A DNA stretch of 5,275 nucleotides from Neisseriaceae bacterium. Its GTDB lineage: Bacteria > Pseudomonadota > Gammaproteobacteria > Burkholderiales > UBA11063. The stretch lies in contig CANISK010000116.1 in assembly GCA_947470205.1 (NCBI GenBank), forward strand, positions 1 to 5,275. Direction: 5' to 3'. The translations under genes and the position numbers were made by a program. Within the stretch, counting starts at the first letter, position 1; every line of letters begins with the position of its first letter. The notes under the pieces were generated by a model. It saw only the letters and a program-made list of their open reading frames with translations, did no database searches and was not told the origin of the DNA. Positions 1 through 5,275 of the stretch are shown piece by piece.

Positions 1-13
1 CTAATAATATTGC

Positions 14-42
14 TAGACATTTTTATAAATTCCATGTATAAT
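14..42 (+). promoter_or_regulatory. Predicted sigma70 promoter of the phosphatase gene
   Basis: A -35 element TAGACA (14-19, five of six consensus bases) is followed after exactly 17 bases by a perfect -10 element TATAAT (37-42). Transcription would begin near position 49, giving a 5' leader of about 90 bases before the gene at 140. Its spacing and match are as good as those of the isc promoter in this window, so the phosphatase gene probably has its own promoter rather than being read from upstream. The -10 element lies inside the left arm of an inverted repeat, so access may be regulated. Confidence 0.7.
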
Positions 43-76
43 AACGTTCTTAATAAGTCGGACGTTATTATTACAT
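34..76. repeat. Inverted repeat over the promoter -10 and start site
   Basis: Left arm ATAATAACGT (38-47) and right arm ACGTTATTAT (62-71) are perfect 10-base inverted repeats. Allowing one bulged base (72), pairing extends by four more bases (34-37 with 73-76). The intervening stretch is 14 bases. The left arm covers the -10 element and the right arm lies just after the predicted start of transcription, so the complete repeat would not be in the transcript. This favours a DNA operator for a dimeric regulator over an RNA hairpin. It could instead be a terminator of an upstream gene outside the window, but no T-run follows it. Confidence 0.5.
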
Positions 77-139
77 AATATGCTTAATGGTAGCAATTAT
101 TTTTTATAACCTCCTTAATATACCGGATATATTACTTTT

Positions 140-2005
140 ATGGGAATGTTACAAATGGCGCAACAAATTAATAATTACATCATCACGCAACCTTCGTGTT
201 ACTCAAATGATATCACAAACAAAGTTAATAGTAAAAACGACGCACAAAATACGAAAACTTTATCCGAGCAAAAAGCGGAGATTATTGATGAATTAATTAA
301 AATAACACAAACCACCAAACAAGTGTCATTGCAAATTGAATCAGAAGATCATAAAACAAATGTCGAAGCTATGACGAAATGTATTGTCAATAATTTTGAA
401 ACATTGTGTACGCATCAATTTTGTGTTTCTAGGTGGTTCAAAAATCATATACCTGGATCAATGCAAATTGCAATTGTTGATTTATTAAAATTTGAAAAAG
501 GTGGAGCGCGTCCAACTGAAAGTGAATGCGCAGAGAAATTATTGAACATTTATAATCGATGCATTTTAATGAATCAAAATAAATTCAAATATATCGAAGG
601 TTTATGTGAATTTATAAAATCATCAAATAAATCATCAAATGCTTCACAAAATAATAATAAAGAAGAATATACGGGTCATTTTAATGATGCTTATAGACAA
701 CACAATAATGAAACAGGTGTAACTACCACAAACTACACGCAGTATAGAAGATTAAAGATTGATAAGCCCAAACAAGAAAACATTTCAAGTATAGATAATT
801 ACAATAATTACATTCAAACTATAAACCAACTTTCCGAAAATAATAATTATGCTTTAAATGAGAATAATCACAATAATAGCAATGATTCTCAAATCAAAAA
901 TGATAGTGAAATCTTGGTAAACAAAAAAAATATATCAAACACTATAATTTGTAAACAACGTGAGATAGCCATTAATAAACTTAAGAATTGGCTTTCATAT
1001 GCAAAAGCAATATTTGAGAATATTCTCGATATTCCGACCATAAAACATAATAATATATGTCCACACCCACCTGAAAAAACTCCTAAAATTGTTTTTGGTG
1101 ATAATGATGGTAGTATAGCGAGGATGTGTTTGGGGTTTATATCTACAGGATTCATGAGACTAGAAGATGATGATTTGAAAAAATTAGCATACTTATTGAA
1201 GCAAGAGGCAGCAGTTAAAACCCCAAAAGATTGTAAAAATTTTCAAAGTGATCCACTTTTAAGCAAACTGGTATTTGAAATTGTTGAGAATGCCACATTC
1301 CATAAGATTGACACAATAATCATACAGTTGGGTGATATCATGTTTGATAGATTAACAAATAATCAGGCAGCCATGATGAAACTAATAGAAAAATCATCAA
1401 AAGCAGCTGGTCTTAAAATAGAAAATGGTAACGTGGTTGAAGGTAAGCTGATTTTTATAACAGGAAATCATGAAGAATTTTTAAATTTCGACTGGATGAC
1501 AATTAATGATATATCAAAAGAACCACATGATAACGAAGATTCATTGCGGGAAAAATTAGAAAAAAATAATCTTCAGTTTGGACACTATGCATGCAACCGC
1601 ATGAAAAATAAAAAAAAATATAATGAATTTTTAAATACGTATTTTGTAAATTCATACGCAGAAGAAGAATATAATAGAATTTACGTGCATAATGGATTAA
1701 AAAGGCTAAATAATAATACATATAAAACTGGGCTGGGAGGAAGGAATGGTGCTACAATAAGCGGCGAAAATGCAGTAAAGCTATCAAAAAAAATTAATAA
1801 ATTGCAAATGATAGCTGGTCACGACTTTAGACCATATAATAATGAAAATACAAAAGATCAAAGAGAAGATACAAGAACATTGCAAATAGTAAGTGGTCAT
1901 GCCGGCTTTTACGATGATGAAGCTACCTACAATAATACAGAAATACGGCTTAACAGTAGAGGAGGTGATCGATACTTTTACCCAGCCGGTTTAAAAATTT
2001 GTTGA
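140..2005 (+). CDS. PPP-family metallophosphatase with long Asn-rich N-terminal region
   Basis: Predicted 621-residue protein. Residues about 315-606 match, from memory, the PP1/PP2A-type phosphatase fold motif by motif: FGDNDGS (D321, D323), GDIMFDR (D399, R404), GNHEE (N443, H444), YVHNGL (H517, like the HGGLSP histidine), GLGGRNG (R535, like the substrate-binding arginine of PP1), IAGHDF (H561), then SGHAGFYDD, which resembles the SAPNYCGEFDN loop. These supply the two-metal site and phosphate contacts, so hydrolysis of phosphate esters, perhaps phosphoprotein, is expected. The usual GDxHG histidine is aspartate (D323), which may alter metal choice or activity. Residues 1-300 are not recognised: a helical-looking part with several cysteines (about 75-160), then Asn/Ser-rich low-complexity sequence (about 160-270). 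No signal peptide or membrane segment is seen. The start is uncertain: ATG at 140 has no clear ribosome site, whereas ATG at 155 has GGGA nine bases upstream. The 3' end overlaps hscB by 15 bases. Confidence 0.85.
   Translation: MGMLQMAQQINNYIITQPSCYSNDITNKVNSKNDAQNTKTLSEQKAEIIDELIKITQTTKQVSLQIESEDHKTNVEAMTKCIVNNFETLCTHQFCVSRWFKNHIPGSMQIAIVDLLKFEKGGARPTESECAEKLLNIYNRCILMNQNKFKYIEGLCEFIKSSNKSSNASQNNNKEEYTGHFNDAYRQHNNETGVTTTNYTQYRRLKIDKPKQENISSIDNYNNYIQTINQLSENNNYALNENNHNNSNDSQIKNDSEILVNKKNISNTIICKQREIAINKLKNWLSYAKAIFENILDIPTIKHNNICPHPPEKTPKIVFGDNDGSIARMCLGFISTGFMRLEDDDLKKLAYLLKQEAAVKTPKDCKNFQSDPLLSKLVFEIVENATFHKIDTIIIQLGDIMFDRLTNNQAAMMKLIEKSSKAAGLKIENGNVVEGKLIFITGNHEEFLNFDWMTINDISKEPHDNEDSLREKLEKNNLQFGHYACNRMKNKKKYNEFLNTYFVNSYAEEEYNRIYVHNGLKRLNNNTYKTGLGGRNGATISGENAVKLSKKINKLQMIAGHDFRPYNNENTKDQREDTRTLQIVSGHAGFYDDEATYNNTEIRLNSRGGDRYFYPAGLKIC
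620..949 (+). other. Asn-rich low-complexity coding segment
   Basis: Within the phosphatase gene, codons for residues about 161-270 are dominated by AAT/AAC, with Ser, Lys, Gln and Tyr, and include short AAT runs (for example near 652-660 and 840-850). The encoded segment has few hydrophobic residues and is probably a disordered linker between the N-terminal part and the phosphatase domain. There is no regular tandem repeat unit. AT pressure combined with weak constraint would explain it. Confidence 0.6.
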
Positions 2006-2509
2006 TAGTTTTTCGTAAAAGCTGAGTTCTTTAAGTGCGTTTTCTATAAATGGGTAATTTTTATCGATAAAAGCGGTGTTTATATTGATAATGGTATTAT
2101 TTATTAATGTGGATAATTCAGTTTTTAATAGTAAAGTATTGTTGATTTTATCTATTGAGTTATCCATTTTTAAAGATTCAATTTTTTCATAAAACTCCAT
2201 TTGAGTGATGAGAAAATCTGGGGAGGTTTGGGTGTTGATTGAGAGGTCTAAATTGATATCATGTAGTGATAATAGATATATTCCACGTAATAATGGAGAC
2301 TTTAGGGTGTTATGTCCTTGGTTAATTTTTGATGAGAGTGTGAGTATTGATGACCTCACCTCTTCATTGTAATTGATATATTTATCTGGATGATATTTTT
2401 TTTGTAATATTAGATATTGTGAATGTAATTTTGATTGGTCTATGGTATAATTTGGCTGTAAATCAAAAAGCTCAAAGTGATTATTATGTAGCAAGGTGTT
2501 TATTTGCAT
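1991..2509 (-). CDS. hscB: Co-chaperone HscB (J-domain protein of Fe-S assembly)
   Basis: A 172-residue protein, close to the 171 of E. coli HscB. The N-terminal J-domain (about 10-75) has the HPD tripeptide at H40-P41-D42 after a YLILQKKY helix, needed to stimulate the ATPase of the Hsp70 HscA. The motif LLRGIYLLSLH (73-83) links to the C-terminal helical bundle that binds IscU. Positions equivalent to the E. coli IscU-contact residues look hydrophobic (L100, I101, M104, F164; alignment from memory). It acts in the cytosol, bringing cluster-loaded IscU to HscA for transfer. It starts 21 bases after the iscA stop, consistent with one operon. It is the last isc gene here: its stop at 1991-1993 lies inside the 3' end of the convergent phosphatase gene, and hscA, usually next, is missing at this place. 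Sequence is more diverged than its operon partners, as is typical for HscB. Confidence 0.95.
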   Translation of the reverse strand: MQINTLLHNNHFELFDLQPNYTIDQSKLHSQYLILQKKYHPDKYINYNEEVRSSILTLSSKINQGHNTLKSPLLRGIYLLSLHDINLDLSINTQTSPDFLITQMEFYEKIESLKMDNSIDKINNTLLLKTELSTLINNTIININTAFIDKNYPFIENALKELSFYEKLSTNF

Positions 2510-2530
2510 GATATTCTTTTTGGCGTTATA

Positions 2531-2851
2531 TTAAACAGTGAAGCTCTCTCCACAACCGCATTCATCTTTTACATTTGGATTTTGAAATTTAAAACCCTCC
2601 TGTAGCCCTTCTTTTGTATAGTCAAGAATAGTTCCGTCTAAATATTGTAAACTTTTTTCATCTACAAATACTAGCACATCATGGGAGATAAATTCCGCAT
2701 CAGTGGTATTTTTATTATCTACAAATTCAAGTTTATAGGCAAGGCCAGAACAACCAGTAGTTTTAACCCCCAACCTTAGTCCAATCCCACGACCACGTTT
2801 GGTGAGAAAATCTGTAACTCTTTTTGCTGCATCTAAGGTTAACGTTATCAT
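2531..2851 (-). CDS. iscA: A-type iron-sulphur carrier IscA
   Basis: A 106-residue protein, against 107 in E. coli IscA. The three conserved cysteines of the HesB/IscA family are present: C34 in TTGCSGLAY, and C98 and C100 in the C-terminal ECGCGESF. These bind iron or a cluster that is passed on to apo-proteins, chiefly for [4Fe-4S] maturation. The start codon overlaps the iscU stop in an ATGA arrangement (2848-2851), so translation is probably coupled to iscU; no strong ribosome site is visible. The neighbours and the length favour IscA over the paralogues ErpA or SufA. Confidence 0.97.
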   Translation of the reverse strand: MITLTLDAAKRVTDFLTKRGRGIGLRLGVKTTGCSGLAYKLEFVDNKNTTDAEFISHDVLVFVDEKSLQYLDGTILDYTKEGLQEGFKFQNPNVKDECGCGESFTV

Positions 2852-3234
2852 AATTGCTGGTTCTTTTGTCTATAATCTGTGATTGCCGCTTTTATCGCAT
2901 CTTCTGCAAGCACCGAACAGTGAATCTTAACTGGAGGAAGGGCTAATTCATCTGCAATTGATTGGTTTCTAATTGAGGCAGCTTCATCCAAGGTCTTCCC
3001 TTTTAAAATCTCTGTAACCAAAGAAGAAGAGGCTATTGCCGAACCGCAACCATAGGTTTTAAATTTAGCATCCTCTATGATACCTTGATCATTTACTTGG
3101 ATTTGCAGTTTCATAACATCTCCACATGCCGGGGCTCCAACCAACCCGGTGCCAACCCTGGAAGAAGATTTATCAAGAGTTCCTACGTTTTTTGGGTTTT
3201 CGTAATGTTCAATTACTTTTTCTGAATATGCCAT
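2848..3234 (-). CDS. iscU: Iron-sulphur cluster scaffold IscU
   Basis: A 128-residue protein, the same length as E. coli IscU. It assembles [2Fe-2S] clusters in the cytosol from sulphur delivered by IscS and hands them on with HscB/HscA. Cluster ligands and assembly residues are all present: C37 and D39 in GAPACGD, C63 in TYGCGSA, and H105-C106 in KIHCSV. The HscA recognition motif LPPVK occupies 99-103. The start was placed at [14 protein letters not shown] because this is the family N-terminus. The reading frame stays open for 30 more codons, to 3324, but those overlap the end of iscS and resemble nothing in the family. The gap after iscS is 44 bases; the stop overlaps the iscA start by four bases. 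Confidence 0.97.
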   Translation of the reverse strand: MAYSEKVIEHYENPKNVGTLDKSSSRVGTGLVGAPACGDVMKLQIQVNDQGIIEDAKFKTYGCGSAIASSSLVTEILKGKTLDEAASIRNQSIADELALPPVKIHCSVLAEDAIKAAITDYRQKNQQL

Positions 3235-3278
3235 AATATATTTACGCTTTCTATAATAGTTTTTGTTTTCAAAGAGTG

Positions 3279-4529
3279 CTAGGAATGTAGGATAATGTCG
3301 CGTTCGGTGTGCTCGGTATTCCACTTATAATTAGCTACATCAATACCCTCTTTATACATTTCCCATAATGGTGATAATTCACGCAAATGATTTACTTTTT
3401 TTTGTAATAGCTTTACCGTATAGTCTATTTCCTCTTCGGTGTTAAATCTCCCGATGGTGATTCTAATTGAGCTATGTGCTAGTTCATCATTTCTACCGAT
3501 AGCACGCAATACATAAGATGGCTCTAAAGATGCAGAAGTGCAGGCTGACCCACTAGATACTGCGATATCTTTTATTGCCATTATTAGAGACTCCCCTTCT
3601 ACGTAATTAAAGCTCACGTTTAGATTATGGGGTACACGTGAGATTAAGTCTCCATTAAAATATACTTCTTCCATGTTTTTAAGGTTATCGATTAATTTAT
3701 TTTGTAGTTTTTTAATGCGTATTGTCTCCATTGGTAATTCTTCTTTGGCTATTTTAAATGCCATACCCATACCCACTATCTGATGCGTAGGTAAAGTTCC
3801 AGATCTAAATCCACGCTCATGCCCACCTCCGTGAATTTGGGATATTAGCCTCACCCTTGGTTTGCGTCTCACATAGAGTGCACCAATACCCTTAGGGCCA
3901 TATGCTTTATGAGCTGAAAAGCTCATCAAATCAACGTTTGATTCATTTAAATTTATATCCACCTTTCCAATCGCTTGAGCTCCATCCACATGAAAAATAA
4001 TGTTTTTTTCTCTGCAGATATTACCAATGGCGGGAATATCTTGTATCACCCCAATTTCATTATTTACATGCATTATAGATATTAGTATAGTATCTTTTCT
4101 AATAGCAGTGGTTAGATGGTTTAAATCAAGAAGACCGTTTTCCTGAGGACTAAGATATGTAACCTCAAAACCAACACGTTCAAGTTCACGCATGGTATCT
4201 AAAACTGCCTTGTGCTCTGTTTTAAGGGTAATAATATGCTTACCTCTGTCTTGGTAAAAAAACGCAGCACCTTTTATCGCAAGATTATTGGATTCGGTTG
4301 CACCTGAGGTCCAGATGATCTCTTTTGTATCGCAATTTACTGCATTTGCAACCATTTCACGAGCTTCATCTACTGCTTTGTCCACAGCCCAACCAAATGA
4401 ATGCGACCGAGATGCTGGATTGCCATACAATTCGGATAAATATGGTAACATATGCTCCAATACTCTTGGGTCTATTTTTGTGGTTGCTGAGTTATCTAGA
4501 TATATTGGTAACTGAATATTTGTTGACAT
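3279..4529 (-). CDS. iscS: Cysteine desulphurase IscS
   Basis: PLP-dependent class V aminotransferase-fold enzyme that converts L-cysteine to alanine and a protein-bound persulphide, supplying sulphur to IscU and commonly to tRNA thiolation. Visible residues, each two higher than in E. coli IscS: H106 (cofactor stacking and acid-base), N157, D182 and Q185 (PLP contacts), K208 in SFSAHK (Schiff base lysine), and C330 in SSGSACTS (persulphide cysteine on the mobile loop). The C-terminal [13 protein letters not shown] motif, important for IscU binding, is present. The protein has 416 residues against about 404 usually; the excess is mostly a tail of about ten residues after the usual WxxH-like end (ERDIILHS). 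The start is supported by a good ribosome site (AGAGGA). It is the second gene of the operon, 76 bases after iscR. Confidence 0.98.
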   Translation of the reverse strand: MSTNIQLPIYLDNSATTKIDPRVLEHMLPYLSELYGNPASRSHSFGWAVDKAVDEAREMVANAVNCDTKEIIWTSGATESNNLAIKGAAFFYQDRGKHIITLKTEHKAVLDTMRELERVGFEVTYLSPQENGLLDLNHLTTAIRKDTILISIMHVNNEIGVIQDIPAIGNICREKNIIFHVDGAQAIGKVDINLNESNVDLMSFSAHKAYGPKGIGALYVRRKPRVRLISQIHGGGHERGFRSGTLPTHQIVGMGMAFKIAKEELPMETIRIKKLQNKLIDNLKNMEEVYFNGDLISRVPHNLNVSFNYVEGESLIMAIKDIAVSSGSACTSASLEPSYVLRAIGRNDELAHSSIRITIGRFNTEEEIDYTVKLLQKKVNHLRELSPLWEMYKEGIDVANYKWNTEHTERDIILHS

Positions 4530-4533
4530 ATTA

Positions 4534-4539
4534 TCCTCT
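4534..4539 (-). promoter_or_regulatory. Ribosome binding site of iscS
   Basis: AGAGGA on the minus strand ends four bases before the iscS ATG (4527-4529). It is the clearest Shine-Dalgarno sequence in the window and fixes the iscS start. The other isc genes and the phosphatase gene have weak or no recognisable sites, so iscS may be the best translated gene of the operon. Confidence 0.7.
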
Positions 4540-4553
4540 GATAAATATTATAC

Positions 4554-4581
4554 ATTATACTCGAAAAAAAGTATATTTGAA
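4554..4581 (-). promoter_or_regulatory. Possible internal promoter before iscS
   Basis: In the 76-base iscR-iscS gap, a perfect TATAAT (4554-4559) lies 16 bases after TTCAAA (4576-4581, four of six bases). A run of seven T on the minus strand fills part of the spacer. It could give IscR-independent expression of iscSUA-hscB. In such AT-rich sequence a chance TATAAT is common, and no IscR-like site was seen beside it, so the call is weak. The T-run has no convincing hairpin before it and is not called as a terminator. Confidence 0.3.
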
Positions 4582-4605
4582 TGTTATTGGAATTATTCAT
4601 CGTCT

Positions 4606-5091
4606 TTAAATTTTTGAATAATTTCTTAAATTTTGATTATTAATTGAAAAATCAAATATTTGAAATAAATTATCATGCTTAGTGTGATAATTTTTAACCA
4701 AATCAGACAAGGTGATTTTTTCTAGATAAGAATATACGTGATGAGTAAGCCCATTCCATAAATCATGAGTTAGACATTTATGATTATCTTTACAATTCAT
4801 CATCCCGTGACAACTTCTAGCATCCATATCATCGTCTACAATTTTTATAATTTGTGAGATATTTATATCTGATGTATTGTGAGCTAAAATATACCCACCA
4901 CCCGGGCCTCTGTAACTTTTTACTACACCTTGCTTTCTAAGCTTTACAAATAATTGCTCAAGATATGATAAAGATATACCCTGTCTTTCGCTGATGTTGT
5001 AAAGAGTGATGGGGGCAATGCATTCCACAGTATGAAGCGCCATGTCTAATAACGCAGTTACTGCAAATTTGCCCTTTGTGGTTAGTTTCAT
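4606..5091 (-). CDS. iscR: Rrf2-family Fe-S-sensing regulator IscR
   Basis: A 161-residue protein, against 162 in E. coli. The N-terminal winged helix-turn-helix begins MKLTTKGKFAVTALLDMAL. The recognition region is ISLSYLEQLFVKLRK (39-53), including E45, the equivalent of the E. coli residue that tunes site choice, and the wing motif RGPGGGY is at 61-67. Cluster ligands C94, C100, C106 and H109 reproduce the C-x5-C-x5-C-x2-H spacing of IscR, so it should bind a [2Fe-2S] cluster and not be an NsrR- or RirA-type relative. In the holo form it would repress its own operon; a matching operator lies upstream. It is the first gene of the operon. The leader is about 30 bases, with no clear Shine-Dalgarno sequence. 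The last 20 or so residues are Asn-rich and not conserved. Confidence 0.96.
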   Translation of the reverse strand: MKLTTKGKFAVTALLDMALHTVECIAPITLYNISERQGISLSYLEQLFVKLRKQGVVKSYRGPGGGYILAHNTSDINISQIIKIVDDDMDARSCHGMMNCKDNHKCLTHDLWNGLTHHVYSYLEKITLSDLVKNYHTKHDNLFQIFDFSINNQNLRNYSKI

Positions 5092-5106
5092 AAGATTTGT
5101 AAATAT

Positions 5107-5126
5107 ACTAATAAATAATTATTAGT
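5107..5126. repeat. Perfect inverted repeat at the isc transcription start
   Basis: ACTAATAA (5107-5114) and TTATTAGT (5119-5126) form perfect 8-base arms with a four-base centre (ATAA). The repeat lies directly after the -10 element of the iscR promoter, at the predicted start of the transcript and in its short leader. It could form a hairpin at the 5' end of the isc mRNA, or be an operator for a second regulator. It is AT-rich, so chance is not excluded. Confidence 0.4.
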
Positions 5127-5127
5127 G

Positions 5128-5156
5128 ATTATACATTAGTTGAGTAATCTTGTCAA
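5128..5156 (-). promoter_or_regulatory. Main promoter of the isc operon
   Basis: On the minus strand a perfect TTGACA (5151-5156) and a perfect TATAAT (5128-5133) are separated by exactly 17 bases, a full consensus sigma70 promoter. Transcription would start near 5121, about 30 bases before the iscR ATG. A consensus promoter fits an operon that is held down by a repressor and strongly expressed on derepression. Confidence 0.85.
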
Positions 5157-5160
5157 GTAT
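5136..5160 (-). promoter_or_regulatory. Predicted type 1 IscR operator
   Basis: Read on the minus strand, this 25-base stretch begins ATACTTGAC and ends ACTCAACTA. It matches the type 1 IscR consensus, as I remember it, at about 21 of 25 positions. It covers the -35 element and most of the spacer of the isc promoter, the place where holo-IscR blocks RNA polymerase in E. coli. Together with iscR directly downstream, this supports classical negative autoregulation by Fe-S status. Confidence 0.75.
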
Positions 5161-5166
5161 TAAAAA

Positions 5167-5196
5167 ATTATATTGTCGCCCATTCAAGGTTGTAAA
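5167..5196 (-). promoter_or_regulatory. Possible second, upstream isc promoter
   Basis: On the minus strand TTTACA (5191-5196, five of six) and TATAAT (5167-5172) are separated by 18 bases. This would start transcription near 5160, at the outer edge of the IscR operator, and give a longer isc leader. The -35 element lies in a small inverted repeat TGTAA/TTACA (5191-5195 and 5203-5207). The match is good but the region is AT-rich. Confidence 0.4.
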
Positions 5197-5275
5197 TATA
5201 CGTTACACTGATTGGATATAATAAAATATAAAAATATCTAAACTTTTACATTTTAAGCTACTACCCAACCCAGCA

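Noticed and set aside
87..296. Plus-strand 69-codon open frame overlapping the start of the phosphatase gene
   Set aside because: It runs out of frame into the phosphatase coding region, has no ribosome site and no recognisable protein; the phosphatase frame is the supported one.
861..891. Inverted repeat GAGAAT/ATTCTC inside the phosphatase gene
   Set aside because: Six-base arms with a wide centre in low-complexity AT-rich coding sequence; expected by chance.
889..1721. Minus-strand open frames opposite the phosphatase gene
   Set aside because: Short, without recognised domains, and antisense to the motif-rich phosphatase frame.
3235..3324. Thirty extra codons upstream of the iscU start
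   Set aside because: They overlap the 3' end of iscS and match nothing in IscU; the family N-terminus [14 protein letters not shown] starts at 3234.
4560..4605. Possible terminator between iscR and iscS (T-run on the minus strand)
   Set aside because: The seven T are not preceded by a stable stem; only a four-base GAAT/ATTC pairing was found.
4288..4609. Two plus-strand open frames opposite the start of iscS
   Set aside because: Antisense shadows of iscS, whose protein is conserved along the whole stretch; no homology or start signals.
5197..5275. Start of another gene or a forward promoter (TATAAT at 5217-5222)
   Set aside because: No suitable -35 element at 16-18 bases and no supported open frame before the window ends.

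Overview
The window is strongly AT-rich and bacterial, and holds two transcription units that meet tail to tail. The iron-sulphur proteins match the proteobacterial ISC system. Several IscS and IscR stretches ([42 protein letters not shown]) look, from memory, more like beta- than alpha- or enteric gammaproteobacterial versions. Together with the AT-rich, Asn/Lys/Ile-rich coding, this suggests a host-associated or reduced beta/gammaproteobacterium. That placement is an inference without a tree.

Minus strand, right to left: a promoter region (about 5092-5196) carries a perfect sigma70-type promoter (TTGACA-N17-TATAAT) overlapped by a good match to the type 1 IscR operator. It is followed by iscR, iscS, iscU, iscA and hscB in the classical order. 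IscR is the Fe-S-sensing repressor, IscS supplies sulphur from cysteine, IscU is the scaffold, IscA an A-type carrier, and HscB the J-protein that delivers IscU to the HscA chaperone. All key residues of the five proteins are present. The usual next genes, hscA and fdx, are absent from the position after hscB.

Plus strand, left: a strong predicted promoter (TAGACA-N17-TATAAT, 14-42), overlapped by a long inverted repeat, drives a 621-codon gene (140-2005). Its last 15 bases overlap the 3' end of hscB. The C-terminal half is recognisably a PPP-family (PP1/PP2A/calcineurin-like) phosphatase domain with the family motifs in order. The normally invariant histidine of the first motif (GDxHG) is aspartate (GDNDG). 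The N-terminal half is Asn-rich, low in complexity and not recognised. This eukaryotic-type phosphatase with a long disordered-looking leader, placed where hscA normally sits, is the most unusual item in the window; a host-directed effector role is possible but unproven.

No tRNA, rRNA, CRISPR array, insertion sequence or convincing intrinsic terminator was seen. The right end (5197-5275) holds no supported gene.
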